A stretch of 64,000 bases of DNA from Microbacterium sp. LWO12-1.2 (GTDB lineage: Bacteria; Actinomycetota; Actinomycetes; Actinomycetales; Microbacteriaceae): NCBI RefSeq assembly GCF_040675875.1, contig NZ_JBEGII010000001.1:1054001-1118000 (forward strand), in the 5' to 3' direction. Under the pieces are notes generated by a model. That model was not told where the DNA came from and ran no database searches. It saw only the letters and a list, made by a program, of their open reading frames with translations. Of this stretch, positions 42,395 to 51,768 are shown one piece after another. Within the stretch, counting starts at the first letter, position 1, and the number at the start of each line of letters is the position of its first letter. The position numbers and the translations under genes are program-made.

Positions 42395-43155
42395 CGCCGG
42401 TGTCTTCCGGTTCGGGGGAGAAGTCGCGGCCGAGCCTGTTCTGGCCGGTCGCGGCGATCGTCGTCCCGTTGGTCTCGCTGATCGCGAAGGTCAGGGTCAC
42501 CGGCGCGGAGAAGCTTCCGCGTACCGGCGCGTTCGTGCTGGCACCGAATCACTACTCGGAGTTCGACCCGCTGATCGTCGCCCTTGCGGTGTGGCGGATC
42601 GGGCGCGCTCCACGGTTCATGGCCAAGGAGAGCCTGTTCAAGGTTCCCGTCCTGGGCTGGGTGCTGCGGCGCACGGGCATGATCCCGGTCGCACGCACCT
42701 CATCGGCCTCATCCGCGAAGCTGACCATGAAGCAGTCCGCTGAACTCGTGGAGCATGGCCGCGGCGTGATCGTGTACCCCGAGGGAACCCTCACCCGCGA
42801 CCCCGAGCTGTGGCCCATGCGCGGCAAGTCCGGCGCGGTCCGTCTGGCGCTCGCGGACGGCATCCCGCTCATCCCGATGGCCCAGTGGGGTACCCAGGAG
42901 ATCATGGGTCGCTACCAGAAGGGCCTCAGCCTCTGGCCGCTGCGCAAACCCGTGCAGGTCATCATCGGGGATCCTGTCGACGTGTCCGATCTCCGCGGGC
43001 GTGCCGGCGAGCAGTCCGCTCTCAACGAGGCCACGAACCGGCTCATGAACGCGATCACCGCGCTGCTCGAAGAGCTGCGCGACGAGAAGGCGCCGGCTGA
43101 ACGCTGGAACCCCACGAGCCATGGTCAGAAGGAGACGGGTCGTCTTGACTCCTAA
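42391..43155 (+). CDS. plsC: 1-acylglycerol-3-phosphate acyltransferase
   Basis: 254 residues, GTG start overlapping the murA stop by four bases. It acylates lysophosphatidic acid to phosphatidic acid at the membrane. The H-x4-D motif is NHYSEFD (H54, D59). The other blocks are FMAKESLFKVPVLGW, VYPEGTLTRD (substrate phosphate binding) and IPLIPMAQWG. One hydrophobic helix is near 18-32. The end overlaps gpsA, so glycerophospholipid genes are clustered. Confidence 0.93.
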   Translation: MTPVSSGSGEKSRPSLFWPVAAIVVPLVSLIAKVRVTGAEKLPRTGAFVLAPNHYSEFDPLIVALAVWRIGRAPRFMAKESLFKVPVLGWVLRRTGMIPVARTSSASSAKLTMKQSAELVEHGRGVIVYPEGTLTRDPELWPMRGKSGAVRLALADGIPLIPMAQWGTQEIMGRYQKGLSLWPLRKPVQVIIGDPVDVSDLRGRAGEQSALNEATNRLMNAITALLEELRDEKAPAERWNPTSHGQKETGRLDS

Positions 43156-44278
43156 GAGAAACGCGCCCGTCGGTCCCCGGGCGACCGTGATCGGCGCGGG
43201 CAGCTGGGGAACCACGTTCGGCAAGATCCTCGCCGATGGTGGCGCTCAGGTGACCATGTGGGCCCGCCGCGCCGAGCTGGCGCAGGAGATCAACGAAGCC
43301 AAGCGCAACTCCCGCTACCTCCCGGGCATCAACCTGCCCCGCACGATGGCGGCGACTCACGAGTTGGCGACCGCGATGCAGGGCGCCGAGCAGATCTACC
43401 TGTCGGTGCCGAGCCAGTCGCTGCGCGAGAACCTCAAGGCGCTGCGGCCGCTGCTCTCCGAGAGCGACGCGAAGATCGTGAGCCTGATGAAGGGCGTCGA
43501 GCGTGGCACGGGGCTGCGCATGAGCCAGGTCATCCAGCAGGAGCTGCGCTGCGATCCCGACCGGATCGCGGTGGCCTCAGGACCGAACCTCGCGCTGGAG
43601 ATCGCCCGCGAGCAGCCGACGGCCGCCGTCATCTCCTCACGGAGCCAGGAGACGGCGGAGATCGTCGCGCGAGCGGCGCGGAACAACTACTTCCGCACGT
43701 TCGTGAACACCGACGTGATCGGCACCGAGTTCGGCGGCGTACTCAAGAACCTGATCGCGGTGGCGATCGGCATCGTCGACGGTGTCGGCTACGGCGAGAA
43801 CACCAAGGCATCGATCATCACCCGCGGACTCGTGGAGATGACCGACTTCGCGGTGGCGAACGGAGCTCACCCCGAGACGCTCCAGGGGCTGGCGGGACTG
43901 GGTGATCTGATCGCCACCTGCCAGTCGCCGCTCAGCCGCAACAACACGGCTGGGCGCCTGCTCGGCCAGGGATACAGCTTCCAGGACGTCGTGAAGCAGA
44001 TGCAGCAGACAGCCGAGGGCCTCGCGTCCGTGGCGCCGATCCTGCAGCTCGCGCGCGAGTCCGAAGTGGACATGCCCATCGTCGAGCAGGTGAAGATGGT
44101 GCTGGACGGGAAGATGGATCCCCGTGACATCGCACCCCACCTGACGACGGACGACGACACCCCCCAGGGTGAGAGGACCAACCATGGACAAGCAGACGGT
44201 GGTGGTGCTCTTCGGAGGACGCTCCAGCGAGCATTCGATCAGTTCCGCCACGGCGGGGGGCGTGCTGGGCGCGATTGA
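43145..44278 (+). CDS. gpsA: Glycerol-3-phosphate dehydrogenase [NAD(P)+], with unusual C-terminal extension
   Basis: 377 residues from the TTG at 43145, chosen because the sequence then begins TPKRNAPVGPRATVIGAGSWG and AAGGAG lies about ten bases upstream; ATG 43121 has no RBS. It makes sn-glycerol-3-phosphate for phospholipids. Rossmann GAGSWG is at 17-22. The catalytic block is FGGVLKNLIAVAIGIVDGVGYGEN, with GLAGLGDLIATCQSPLSRN after it. Normal GpsA ends about residue 340; here the frame runs about 30 residues further, in a Gly/Arg-rich tail overlapping ddl by 95 bases. The tail has no family match and may be tolerated readthrough of a lost stop. Confidence 0.92.
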   Translation: MTPKRNAPVGPRATVIGAGSWGTTFGKILADGGAQVTMWARRAELAQEINEAKRNSRYLPGINLPRTMAATHELATAMQGAEQIYLSVPSQSLRENLKALRPLLSESDAKIVSLMKGVERGTGLRMSQVIQQELRCDPDRIAVASGPNLALEIAREQPTAAVISSRSQETAEIVARAARNNYFRTFVNTDVIGTEFGGVLKNLIAVAIGIVDGVGYGENTKASIITRGLVEMTDFAVANGAHPETLQGLAGLGDLIATCQSPLSRNNTAGRLLGQGYSFQDVVKQMQQTAEGLASVAPILQLARESEVDMPIVEQVKMVLDGKMDPRDIAPHLTTDDDTPQGERTNHGQADGGGALRRTLQRAFDQFRHGGGRAGRD

Positions 44279-45266
44279 TCGCGACCGCTACGACGTGATC
44301 CCCATCGGGATCACCCGGGAAGGGGCCTTCGTCCTCGAGGATGATGACCCCGCGAAGTTCCCCCTCGACGCCGAGCATCTTCCGGAGGTCGTCGACAACG
44401 GCAGCCGCGTGCGCTGGCCCGAGCCCGGCGGCGACCGCACGCTGCGCGTCGTGCACACCGACGGTACCGTCGAGGGACTCGGCGAGATCGACATCGTGCT
44501 GCCGATCCTGCATGGCACTCACGGCGAAGACGGCACGATCCAGGGGTACTTCGACACTCTCGAGGTTCCCTACGCCGGCGGCGGTGTGCTCGATTCCGCG
44601 CTGTGCATGGACAAGCACTTCATGAAGATCGCGCTCCAGGCGGCAGGAATCGCCGTCGCACCGTGGGTGACCGTGCGTCGGCGGGACTGGGCCGAGAACG
44701 CTGAGACGATCCGCGAGGATGCCGCGGCGCTGGGCCTTCCGCTCTTCGTCAAGCCCGCGCGTGCGGGCTCCAGCGTCGGAGTGTCGAAGGTCGCCGTGCC
44801 CGAAGAGCTCGATGCCGCACTCGCACTGGCCTTCGCCGAGGACGACAAGGTGCTCATCGAGACCGGCGTCGTCGGCCGCGAGATCGAGGTCGCCGTTCTG
44901 GAGACTGCAGAGGGCGTACGCGCCTCCCTTCCGGGCGAGATCGTGCTGACCTCGCGCGGTTTCTACGACTTCGAGGGCAAGTACCTTGGGGGAGATGGCG
45001 TCGATGTGGTCTGCCCGGCTGAGCTTACCGAGGCCGAGGTGTCGGCGATCCAGGAGGCCGGCATCCGCGCCTTCGAGGCTGTCGACGGGCGAGGACTCGC
45101 TCGTGTCGACATGTTCCTCACCGCCGCCGGCGAGCTGGTCGTCAACGAACTCAACACGATGCCGGGCTTCACGCCGATCTCGATGTTCCCCAAGTGCTGG
45201 GTCGCGTCGGGGCTGAGCTACGGCGATCTGATCTCGGAACTGATCGAGGCGGGTCTGCGCCGCTGA
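44184..45266 (+). CDS. ddl: D-alanine--D-alanine ligase
   Basis: 360 residues from the ATG at 44184 with AGAGGA upstream. ATP-grasp enzyme joining two D-Ala for peptidoglycan. Visible blocks: VVVLFGGRSSEHSISSATA at the N-terminus, LPILHGTHGEDGTIQGYFD, LPLFVKPARAGSSVGVSKV, and LARVDMFLTAAGELVVNELNTMPGFTPISMFPK with the metal ligands. It begins inside the end of gpsA in another frame. It shares a wall-synthesis neighbourhood with murA. Confidence 0.96.
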   Translation: MDKQTVVVLFGGRSSEHSISSATAGGVLGAIDRDRYDVIPIGITREGAFVLEDDDPAKFPLDAEHLPEVVDNGSRVRWPEPGGDRTLRVVHTDGTVEGLGEIDIVLPILHGTHGEDGTIQGYFDTLEVPYAGGGVLDSALCMDKHFMKIALQAAGIAVAPWVTVRRRDWAENAETIREDAAALGLPLFVKPARAGSSVGVSKVAVPEELDAALALAFAEDDKVLIETGVVGREIEVAVLETAEGVRASLPGEIVLTSRGFYDFEGKYLGGDGVDVVCPAELTEAEVSAIQEAGIRAFEAVDGRGLARVDMFLTAAGELVVNELNTMPGFTPISMFPKCWVASGLSYGDLISELIEAGLRR

Positions 45267-45272
45267 CGGTGC

Positions 45273-45303
45273 GCCCGGGCGAGAACGCGGTTCGCGCCCG
45301 GGC
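45273..45303. terminator. Bidirectional hairpin between ddl and the DUF3515 gene
   Basis: GCCCGGGCG (45273-45281) pairs with CGCCCGGGC (45295-45303), and GAAC/GTTC inside extends the stem. It lies between the stops of two convergent genes. Confidence 0.75.
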
Positions 45304-45312
45304 GGGTCTACG

Positions 45313-45795
45313 TCAGCTGGCGGGTGTCTCGACGCGGTCGGTGCAGTGCGCCGTGGCAGGCGCGAGTCCCGACTGGATGTTGGACGAGAGCTTGTCGACC
45401 ACGGTGGCGAAGTCGATCTCCTCGCCGCGGCGGATGTTGACCTCGATCGCGGGGTCGCGTCCGTAGGTGATGAGACGCTGGCGGTTCTCCTCCTGGTCGA
45501 GGACCAGCCAATCGACGCCGCCGAGCGTCGTGCAGTTGAGCGTCGAGGGCGCGGGCGGTTCGACGCCGCAACGCAGCACGATCGTGGGGTCCCCCCAGGC
45601 TCCTGTCGCCTGGGCGTCCGTCCAGACCCGGTCGAAACCGGCGAGGTTGTCCGGAAGCAGCACGGAGACCGCAGCACATGCCGGGTTGTTCGCATCGTCG
45701 GCGGGTTCGATGTGCACCGTGGTCGAGCATCCGGCGAGGAAGGCGGCCACGATCACCGCACTCCCTGCGGCAGCGAGACGTCGGATACGGGGCAT
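45313..45795 (-). CDS. DUF3515 lipoprotein
   Basis: 160 residues. An N-terminal signal with lipobox (AVIVAAFLAGC, Cys near 23) predicts lipid anchoring outside the membrane. The mature part has the DUF3515 pattern: VSVLLPDNLAGFDRVWT, GDPTIVLRCGVEPPAPS, and NCTTLGGVDWLV. Four more cysteines may form disulphides. The gene is found between ddl and thiL in many actinobacteria and is of unknown function. It is divergent from thiL by 23 bases. Confidence 0.92.
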   Translation of the reverse strand: MPRIRRLAAAGSAVIVAAFLAGCSTTVHIEPADDANNPACAAVSVLLPDNLAGFDRVWTDAQATGAWGDPTIVLRCGVEPPAPSTLNCTTLGGVDWLVLDQEENRQRLITYGRDPAIEVNIRRGEEIDFATVVDKLSSNIQSGLAPATAHCTDRVETPAS

Positions 45796-45818
45796 GCTTC
45801 CAGGCTACCTTTGACAGC

Positions 45819-46814
45819 ATGCCCTCCCGACCCGAAGCCGATGATCCACGCCTGGGCGACCTCTCCGAAGGACGCATCCTGCACGCGATCCTCTCGCGCA
45901 CCGCACCTGCGACGCACACGATCCTCGGACCGGGTGATGACGCCGCCGTGATCGCCGCGCCTTCGGGCAGTGTGGTGGCGACGACCGACACGCTCGTCCA
46001 CGGCCCCGACTTCCGCCTCGCCTGGACCAGCGGCTACGACCTGGGGTGGAAGGCCGCGGCGGTCAACCTCGCCGACATCGCCGCGATGGGCGCACAGCCG
46101 ACTGCGCTCCTCGTCGCGCTGGCGATTCCACGGGATCTTCGGCTGTCGTTCGTCGAGCGTCTCGCCGACGGCTTCCGCGACGCCTGTGCGGCGCTCGCTC
46201 CCGGCTGCGCCGTCGTCGGCGGCGACCTGACGACGTCTGACGTGCTCACGGTCGCGGTCACCGCACTGGGCGATCTGGAAGGACGGGAGGCTGTGACCCG
46301 CTCCGGCGCGCGACCCGGCGACGCGGTCGCGGTGGCGGGCGAGCTCGGACATGCCGCGCACGGGTTGTCGATCCTGTTCGACAAGTTCCGCGAAGACGGC
46401 TCGCCGGTGCCGGTCGACCCGGCACGCCTTGCGTCGGGGGAGAGCGCCGCGCTCAGCGCACAGCTGCGTCCTGCCCCTCCCATCGGTCTGGGGCGCATCG
46501 CCGCGATCTCCGGAGCGACGTCGATGATGGACGTCTCCGACGGTCTGGCGCTGGACGCAGGGCGCTTGGCCACCGCTTCGGGCGTGACGCTCGCTCTGCG
46601 TCGTGCAACGCTCGGCGACGATCCTCACCGCGCTCTCATGGGTGGCGAGGATCACGCGTTGCTCGCGACCTTCCCGGACGGCGTGCTACCCCCAGGGTTC
46701 CGGATCATCGGTGAAGTGCGCCCGCGAGGAGCGGACAGTGTCTTGTGCGATGAGGCGCCGGTCGAGGTCGTCGGATGGGACCCCTATCGAGACTGGGACT
46801 CGGTCTCCGGCTGA
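45819..46814 (+). CDS. thiL: Thiamine-monophosphate kinase
   Basis: 331 residues from the ATG at 45819. It phosphorylates ThMP to ThDP, the last step in thiamine cofactor synthesis. AIR-synthase-like fold: ILGPGDDAAVIAAPSG near the N-terminus, TTDTLVHGPDFRL, LADIAAMGAQPTALLVALA, VVGGDLTTSD and MMDVSDGLALDAGRLA. The C-terminal end overlaps the convergent rsmD gene by 31 bases. Confidence 0.94.
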   Translation: MPSRPEADDPRLGDLSEGRILHAILSRTAPATHTILGPGDDAAVIAAPSGSVVATTDTLVHGPDFRLAWTSGYDLGWKAAAVNLADIAAMGAQPTALLVALAIPRDLRLSFVERLADGFRDACAALAPGCAVVGGDLTTSDVLTVAVTALGDLEGREAVTRSGARPGDAVAVAGELGHAAHGLSILFDKFREDGSPVPVDPARLASGESAALSAQLRPAPPIGLGRIAAISGATSMMDVSDGLALDAGRLATASGVTLALRRATLGDDPHRALMGGEDHALLATFPDGVLPPGFRIIGEVRPRGADSVLCDEAPVEVVGWDPYRDWDSVSG

Positions 46815-47422
46815 TCCGCCGCGTCAGAGTCGTCATCCTGCGCCGTTGTCGCATCAGTTGACGGGAGCGGTTTCGCCCACCAGAGGGTCGTGTCGCCGTA
46901 GTTCTTCTCGCGGAGGAGCTCGAGTCCCGCAGCGGCGAGGTCCGGCACTGCGGATCGCTTGGCGCGCTCGATGACGACCACGGCATGTGCTGACAGCAGG
47001 GGAGCGAGGGCCTTCAGGTCCTCATTCATCGCCTCGTCGCCGAGGTCATAGGGCGGGTCGGTGAAGACGAGGTCGAAGGTCCCCGTGGCGCGCAGCAGGT
47101 ACGCCCGCACCGCGCTCTCGTGCACGCGGGCAACAGGGAAGCCGCCGGCCCGCGCCACAGCGGCGGCATTGCGACGGATGACGGCAGCAGCGGCACGATT
47201 CTGCTCCACCAGCTCGACGCTCTCTGCTCCGCGGCTGAGGGACTCCAAGCCCAGCGCGCCCGAACCCGCGTAGAGGTCGAGGACGCGGGCGCCGTCGATC
47301 GCATCCGCCGAGTCCAGCGAACCGAACAGAGACTCCCGCACACGGTCACTGGTCGGACGCGTACCGGCGCTGGGTACGTCGAGCCTGGCGCCGCCCGCGC
47401 GGCCTGCGATGATCCTCGTCAC
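46784..47422 (-). CDS. rsmD: 16S rRNA (guanine966-N2)-methyltransferase
   Basis: 212 residues. Starts RIIAGRAGGARLDVPSAGTRP, then TSDRVRESLFGSL, SAM-binding VLDLYAGSGALGLE, and catalytic DPPYD. It methylates the 30S rRNA. The final 25 residues are an acidic, low-complexity tail (DATTAQDDDSDAADQPE) beyond the usual end; it overlaps thiL. It is divergent from recG (61-base gap). Confidence 0.94.
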   Translation of the reverse strand: MTRIIAGRAGGARLDVPSAGTRPTSDRVRESLFGSLDSADAIDGARVLDLYAGSGALGLESLSRGAESVELVEQNRAAAAVIRRNAAAVARAGGFPVARVHESAVRAYLLRATGTFDLVFTDPPYDLGDEAMNEDLKALAPLLSAHAVVVIERAKRSAVPDLAAAGLELLREKNYGDTTLWWAKPLPSTDATTAQDDDSDAADQPETESQSR

Positions 47423-47483
47423 CTGATCACGATACGACAGCCCCGGTACTCGGGGTGTCGGTGAGGTTCTCTAGACTCGGAGC

Positions 47484-49664
47484 ATGTCGCTCACGCTCGA
47501 TTCGTCGCTGGATGACGCGCTCGGCGCGGCCCCGGCGAAGACTCTGGATCGGGCGTTCGGCATGAAGACCGTCGGAGATCTGCTCTCGCACTACCCGCGA
47601 CGCTACGCCGATCCGGGAGAGCTCACGCCGATTCGCGATCTACCGATCGGCGAGACCGTCACGATCGTCGCCGAGGTGCTCTCCTCGAGCTTCCGACGCA
47701 TGCGCAATCGCCCTGGCGCGATGGTCGACGTCGTGATCGGCGACGGGATCGGTCGCATGTCTCTCATGTTCTTCGCGAAGAACATCGGCGCGGCCGAGTG
47801 GCGGTCGAAGGACCTCGCGGTCGGGCGTCGAGGGGTGTTCTCCGGCAAGGTCGGGATGTTCAACAACGTCACCCAGTTCGCGCATCCGGAGTACGAGCTC
47901 TTCGATGACGAAGACACCGCCCGACGCACGGCGGATGCACGAGCGGCCGTCCCCATCCCGATCTATCCGGCGACGTCGACCCTCCAGACGTGGCAGATCG
48001 CCCGTCTGATCGGCCGGGTGCTCGATGATCTCGACACGGTTCCCGATCCGCTGTCCGATGGCGTGCGCGTGCAGGAGGAGCTGTTGACCGCGCCGGAGGC
48101 CCTGGAACGGATCCACCGGCCGCGCACGCGCAACGACATCGATCCGGCCGTGCGCACGCTGCGTATGCACGAGGCGCTCACGCTGCAGACCGCTCTCCTG
48201 CAGCAGCGCGATGCCGTGCGTGCGCTGTCAGCGACGCCGCGCACCGCGACACCGGGCGGTCTCCTCGAACGCTTCGATGCTGCTCTGCCCTACACGCTCA
48301 CACCCGACCAGGAGACCGTCGGCGCGCAGATCGCCGACGACCTGGTCGGCGCGTGGCCGATGAATCGGCTGGTGCAGGGTGAGGTGGGCTCCGGCAAGAC
48401 GCTCGTGGCGCTGCGGGCGATGCTCCAGGTGGCCGAGAGTGGGGGACAGGCAGCTCTGATCGCCCCCACTGAGGTGCTGGCCGGACAACATCTCCGGTCG
48501 ATCGCGAAGATGCTCGGGCCGCAGCTCGCGCCGCTCGTGATGCCGACACTTCTGACGGGTCAGATGCCGGCGGCCGAACGGCGCAAAGCCGCGCTGCGTG
48601 TGGCGTCAGGTCAGGCGCTCATCGTCGTGGGAACCCACGCGCTGCTGGGGGAGAAGACCACCTTCGCCGATCTGGGCCTCGTCGTCGTCGACGAGCAGCA
48701 CCGCTTCGGCGTCGAGCAACGCGAAGCGCTCAGGGCGAAGGGCTCGAGTCCGCACGCCCTCGTGCTCACCGCCACGCCGATCCCGCGCACCGTGGCGATG
48801 ACCGTCTTCGGTGACCTCGACACCTCGGTCATCCGCACGATGCCCGCGGGTCGCGCAGGCATCCAGTCGTTCGTCGCGCCGCTCGCCGAGCACCCGGGGT
48901 GGTTCAACCGGGTCTGGGAACGTGCGGCAGAGGAGATCGCACAAGGCCGTCAGGTCTTCGCGGTGTGCGCCGCGATCGACACCGCGAAGAAGACCGCAGA
49001 AGCGGCGGAACCCGCAGCCCCTGCTCTCGCTCCGGAAGGCGGGAACGGTCCGCGGTGGGGCGTCGTGCAGCTCGATGAGGTCCTCGCCACGCATCCGACT
49101 CTCGGCGGGCTTCGGCGCGCCGTGCTCCACGGTCGGATGCCGTCCGACGAGAAGGACGCCGTGATGCAGGCGTTCGCGCGGGGAGAGATCGACCTTCTGC
49201 TCGCCACGACGGTGATCGAGGTGGGAGTCGATGTGCCGAACGCGTCGACGATGATCGTGCTCGATGCCGACCGTTTCGGTGTGTCGCAGTTGCACCAGCT
49301 CCGTGGTCGCGTCGGTCGTGGCGGTGTACCGGGGCTGTGCCTGCTTGTGACGGAAGCGGAGTCCGACACGCTCGCTCGCGACCGCGTCGAGGCGGTCGCG
49401 GCGACTCTCGACGGTTTCGCGCTGGCCGAGGTAGATCTCGAACTGCGTGGCGAGGGCGATGTGCTGGGCGCCGCTCAGGCGGGTGTGCGCTCTTCGCTCA
49501 AGCTGCTGCGTGTCGTGAAGGACGCCGCGCTCATCACGCGGGCTCGGGAGATCGGCGAGGAGATCCTCGCGCATGATCCCTCGCTCGAGGGACACCCCGG
49601 CCTGCGCGATGCGATCGCACGCAGAGTCACCGACGCCGACCGCGCCGCCCTCGCGAAGAACTGA
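47484..49664 (+). CDS. recG: ATP-dependent DNA helicase RecG
   Basis: 726 residues. It remodels stalled replication forks and Holliday junctions. The N-terminal wedge/OB domain (FGMKTVGDLLSHYPRRYADPG) is followed by Walker A GEVGSGKT at 299-306, DEQH (VVDEQHRFGVEQR), the TATPIPRT motif, and helicase C with VGVDVPNASTMIVLDADRFGVSQLHQLRGRVGR. The TRG-like C-terminal block is present. A 54-base gap to coaD holds no terminator. Confidence 0.96.
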   Translation: MSLTLDSSLDDALGAAPAKTLDRAFGMKTVGDLLSHYPRRYADPGELTPIRDLPIGETVTIVAEVLSSSFRRMRNRPGAMVDVVIGDGIGRMSLMFFAKNIGAAEWRSKDLAVGRRGVFSGKVGMFNNVTQFAHPEYELFDDEDTARRTADARAAVPIPIYPATSTLQTWQIARLIGRVLDDLDTVPDPLSDGVRVQEELLTAPEALERIHRPRTRNDIDPAVRTLRMHEALTLQTALLQQRDAVRALSATPRTATPGGLLERFDAALPYTLTPDQETVGAQIADDLVGAWPMNRLVQGEVGSGKTLVALRAMLQVAESGGQAALIAPTEVLAGQHLRSIAKMLGPQLAPLVMPTLLTGQMPAAERRKAALRVASGQALIVVGTHALLGEKTTFADLGLVVVDEQHRFGVEQREALRAKGSSPHALVLTATPIPRTVAMTVFGDLDTSVIRTMPAGRAGIQSFVAPLAEHPGWFNRVWERAAEEIAQGRQVFAVCAAIDTAKKTAEAAEPAAPALAPEGGNGPRWGVVQLDEVLATHPTLGGLRRAVLHGRMPSDEKDAVMQAFARGEIDLLLATTVIEVGVDVPNASTMIVLDADRFGVSQLHQLRGRVGRGGVPGLCLLVTEAESDTLARDRVEAVAATLDGFALAEVDLELRGEGDVLGAAQAGVRSSLKLLRVVKDAALITRAREIGEEILAHDPSLEGHPGLRDAIARRVTDADRAALAKN

Positions 49665-49718
49665 CGCTGCGTTACCGCGTCGACTCGTCGTGATCGGACG
49701 TGCCCTAGGCTGGATCGC

Positions 49719-50216
49719 ATGAGCAGCCGGATCGCCGTCGTCCCGGGTTCCTTCGATCCGCCGACCCTGGGTCACCTCGACGTGATCCGTCGGGCCGCGA
49801 TCCTCTTCGATGAACTCCACGTGCTGGTGGTGCACAACCCCGGCAAGGAGGCCATGCTTCCGATCGCCCAGCGGCTGGCGCTGCTCGAGCAGTCGATCGC
49901 TGAGGACGGGATGCCCGGCAACATCGTGATCGGCTCCTGGAGCATGGGGCTTCTGGTCGACTACGCGCGTGATGTCAACGCCGGTGTCCTGGTCAAGGGC
50001 ATCCGCTCGCAGATCGATGTGGCCTACGAATCGCCGATGGCGATCGTGAACCGCCACCTGGCCGATATCGAGACGGTGTTCCTGCTGCCGGATCCTGCGC
50101 ACGCACTGGTGTCGAGCTCCCTCGTGCGACAGGTCGCATCCCTCGGCGGCGACGTCTCGCCGTTCGTGCCCCCCGCAGTGGCATCGTTCCTCGACACAGG
50201 CGCCCGCGGACTCTGA
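49719..50216 (+). CDS. coaD: Phosphopantetheine adenylyltransferase
   Basis: 165 residues. It transfers AMP to 4'-phosphopantetheine in CoA synthesis. The nucleotidyltransferase motif is [15 protein letters not shown] with the T/H-x-GH site, and the second motif [10 protein letters not shown] (ISSTxxR type) is near 130. It is followed by the yceD-rpmF-rnc-mutM run, the usual order in this group. Confidence 0.95.
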   Translation: MSSRIAVVPGSFDPPTLGHLDVIRRAAILFDELHVLVVHNPGKEAMLPIAQRLALLEQSIAEDGMPGNIVIGSWSMGLLVDYARDVNAGVLVKGIRSQIDVAYESPMAIVNRHLADIETVFLLPDPAHALVSSSLVRQVASLGGDVSPFVPPAVASFLDTGARGL

Positions 50217-50285
50217 TCCGGTGGGTCCGTCCCGCCGTCTCGCCGTCCCCGGCCCGTGTTCAGGGCGAGCCGGTAGCATGGTCGA

Positions 50286-50846
50286 GTGCGATCTCGACTG
50301 AACGGCCCCTTCGTCCTCCCCGCCCGAGACATCGTCCGACGTCCTGGTGAGATGCGTGAGCATGAGTTCACGATCACGCTCAAGGAACAGTGGGGTGAGG
50401 GCATCGTCTCCTTCGAAGCAGGTTCCGAGATCGACCTGGACGTGCGTCTGGAGTCGGTCCACGAGGGCATTCTCGTCACGGGCTCAGCGGAAGGCGAGTA
50501 CGTCGGAGTGTGCGGAAGATGCCTGATTGACATCGTCCGGCCCGTCGAAGTCGAGTTCCAGGAGCTTTTCGCGTATCCTGGTGAGGAAGAAACTGACTTC
50601 GAGGTTCAAGACGACCACGTGGATCTTGAAACTCTCGTCAGGGAAGCGGCCGTATTGGCACTTCCTTTTCAGCCGGTGTGTCAGCCGGATTGCCCGGGTC
50701 TCGACCCGAAAACGGGCGAACGACTGGCCGTGAGCACCGGAACGGAGCAGGCAGCTCCCATCGATCCTCGATGGAGTGCGCTCCAGCAGATCACAGACCA
50801 AGACGGCAAGGCATCAAGCCGCGCCGCCGAGAAAGAAGAGAGCTAG
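50286..50846 (+). CDS. YceD/DUF177 family protein
   Basis: 186 residues, GTG start. The DUF177 pattern is seen: GRCLIDIVRPVEVEFQELF, then DDHVDLETLVREAAVLALPFQPVCQPDCPGL with two Cys of a possible metal site. YceD-family proteins are encoded directly upstream of rpmF across bacteria and are linked to 23S rRNA metabolism in plants and E. coli. The rpmF start follows two bases after the stop. Confidence 0.92.
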   Translation: MRSRLNGPFVLPARDIVRRPGEMREHEFTITLKEQWGEGIVSFEAGSEIDLDVRLESVHEGILVTGSAEGEYVGVCGRCLIDIVRPVEVEFQELFAYPGEEETDFEVQDDHVDLETLVREAAVLALPFQPVCQPDCPGLDPKTGERLAVSTGTEQAAPIDPRWSALQQITDQDGKASSRAAEKEES

Positions 50847-50848
50847 TC

Positions 50849-51058
50849 ATGGCTGGTAACCCCCCGAAGCGCAAGGTTTCCCGTTCGAACACCCGCTCGC
50901 GCCGCGCGCAGTGGAAGGCGGCCCCCGTCGCCCTCGTCAAGACCATCGAGAATGGCCAGGTCGTCTACAGCCGTCCTCACCAGGCCAAGGTCGTCACGGA
51001 CTCGCAGGGCACTGAGCTCTTCCTCGAGTACAAGGGCCGCAAGGTCGCTGACGTCTGA
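50849..51058 (+). CDS. rpmF: 50S ribosomal protein L32
   Basis: 69 residues. It begins [21 protein letters not shown], the conserved L32 start. The later Cys-x2-Cys zinc pairs are absent, so this is a zinc-independent (C-minus) form, as is common in actinobacteria. It is coupled to yceD; rnc begins 17 bases later. Confidence 0.95.
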   Translation: MAGNPPKRKVSRSNTRSRRAQWKAAPVALVKTIENGQVVYSRPHQAKVVTDSQGTELFLEYKGRKVADV

Positions 51059-51075
51059 GTCTCGAAACTCAGATC

Positions 51076-51768
51076 GTGACGGAGGTCCCCGGGGGGACAA
51101 GGCCTCTCCCGACTAAGCTCCGCGTCGACATCGACGCGGAGCTTCTGGGGTTGGCCCTCACTCACCGTTCCTACGCGTACGAGCACGGCGGTGTCCCGCA
51201 CAACGAGCGTCTGGAGTTCCTGGGCGATTCGGTGCTCGGACAGGCCGTCACCGTGATGCTGTTCACCACGCATCCGGAACTCGACGAGGGTGAACTCGCC
51301 AAGCGGCGCGCCAGCGTCGTGTCGACGGTTGCCCTCGCTGAGGTCGCTCGTGGCATCGACCTGGGCAGCCACCTGCTGCTCGGTCGCGGCGAGGAACAGA
51401 CCGGTGGACGCGACAAGGACTCGATCCTCGCCGACACGATGGAAGCGGTGATCGGAGCGACCTACCTGTCGGCCGGTCCCGAGGCCGCCACGGAACTGGT
51501 GCTGCGTCTGACCCAACCTCTGCTCGCGGATCCTGAGCGCTACGGCGCGGCGATGGACCCGAAGACCAGCCTGCAAGAGCTCGCGGCGCGCACCGGCGCC
51601 ACCCCGCCGAAGTACTCCATCGAGGCGAGCGGGCCGGACCATGATCGCCGTTTCACTGCGACGGTCACCGTCGGCGACGTCAGCATGACCGGCAAGGGCA
51701 GCAGCAAGAAGACGGCGGAGATGGCTGCGGCTCTGAGCGCCTGGCGCCTGCTCAACGAGCGTGCCTGA
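51076..51768 (+). CDS. rnc: Ribonuclease III
   Basis: 230 residues, GTG start. The signature [13 protein letters not shown] is near 40-52, with the second catalytic acidic block [12 protein letters not shown]. The double-stranded-RNA-binding domain ([20 protein letters not shown], ending [18 protein letters not shown]) is complete. It processes rRNA precursors. The stop overlaps the mutM start by eight bases. Confidence 0.96.
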   Translation: MTEVPGGTRPLPTKLRVDIDAELLGLALTHRSYAYEHGGVPHNERLEFLGDSVLGQAVTVMLFTTHPELDEGELAKRRASVVSTVALAEVARGIDLGSHLLLGRGEEQTGGRDKDSILADTMEAVIGATYLSAGPEAATELVLRLTQPLLADPERYGAAMDPKTSLQELAARTGATPPKYSIEASGPDHDRRFTATVTVGDVSMTGKGSSKKTAEMAAALSAWRLLNERA

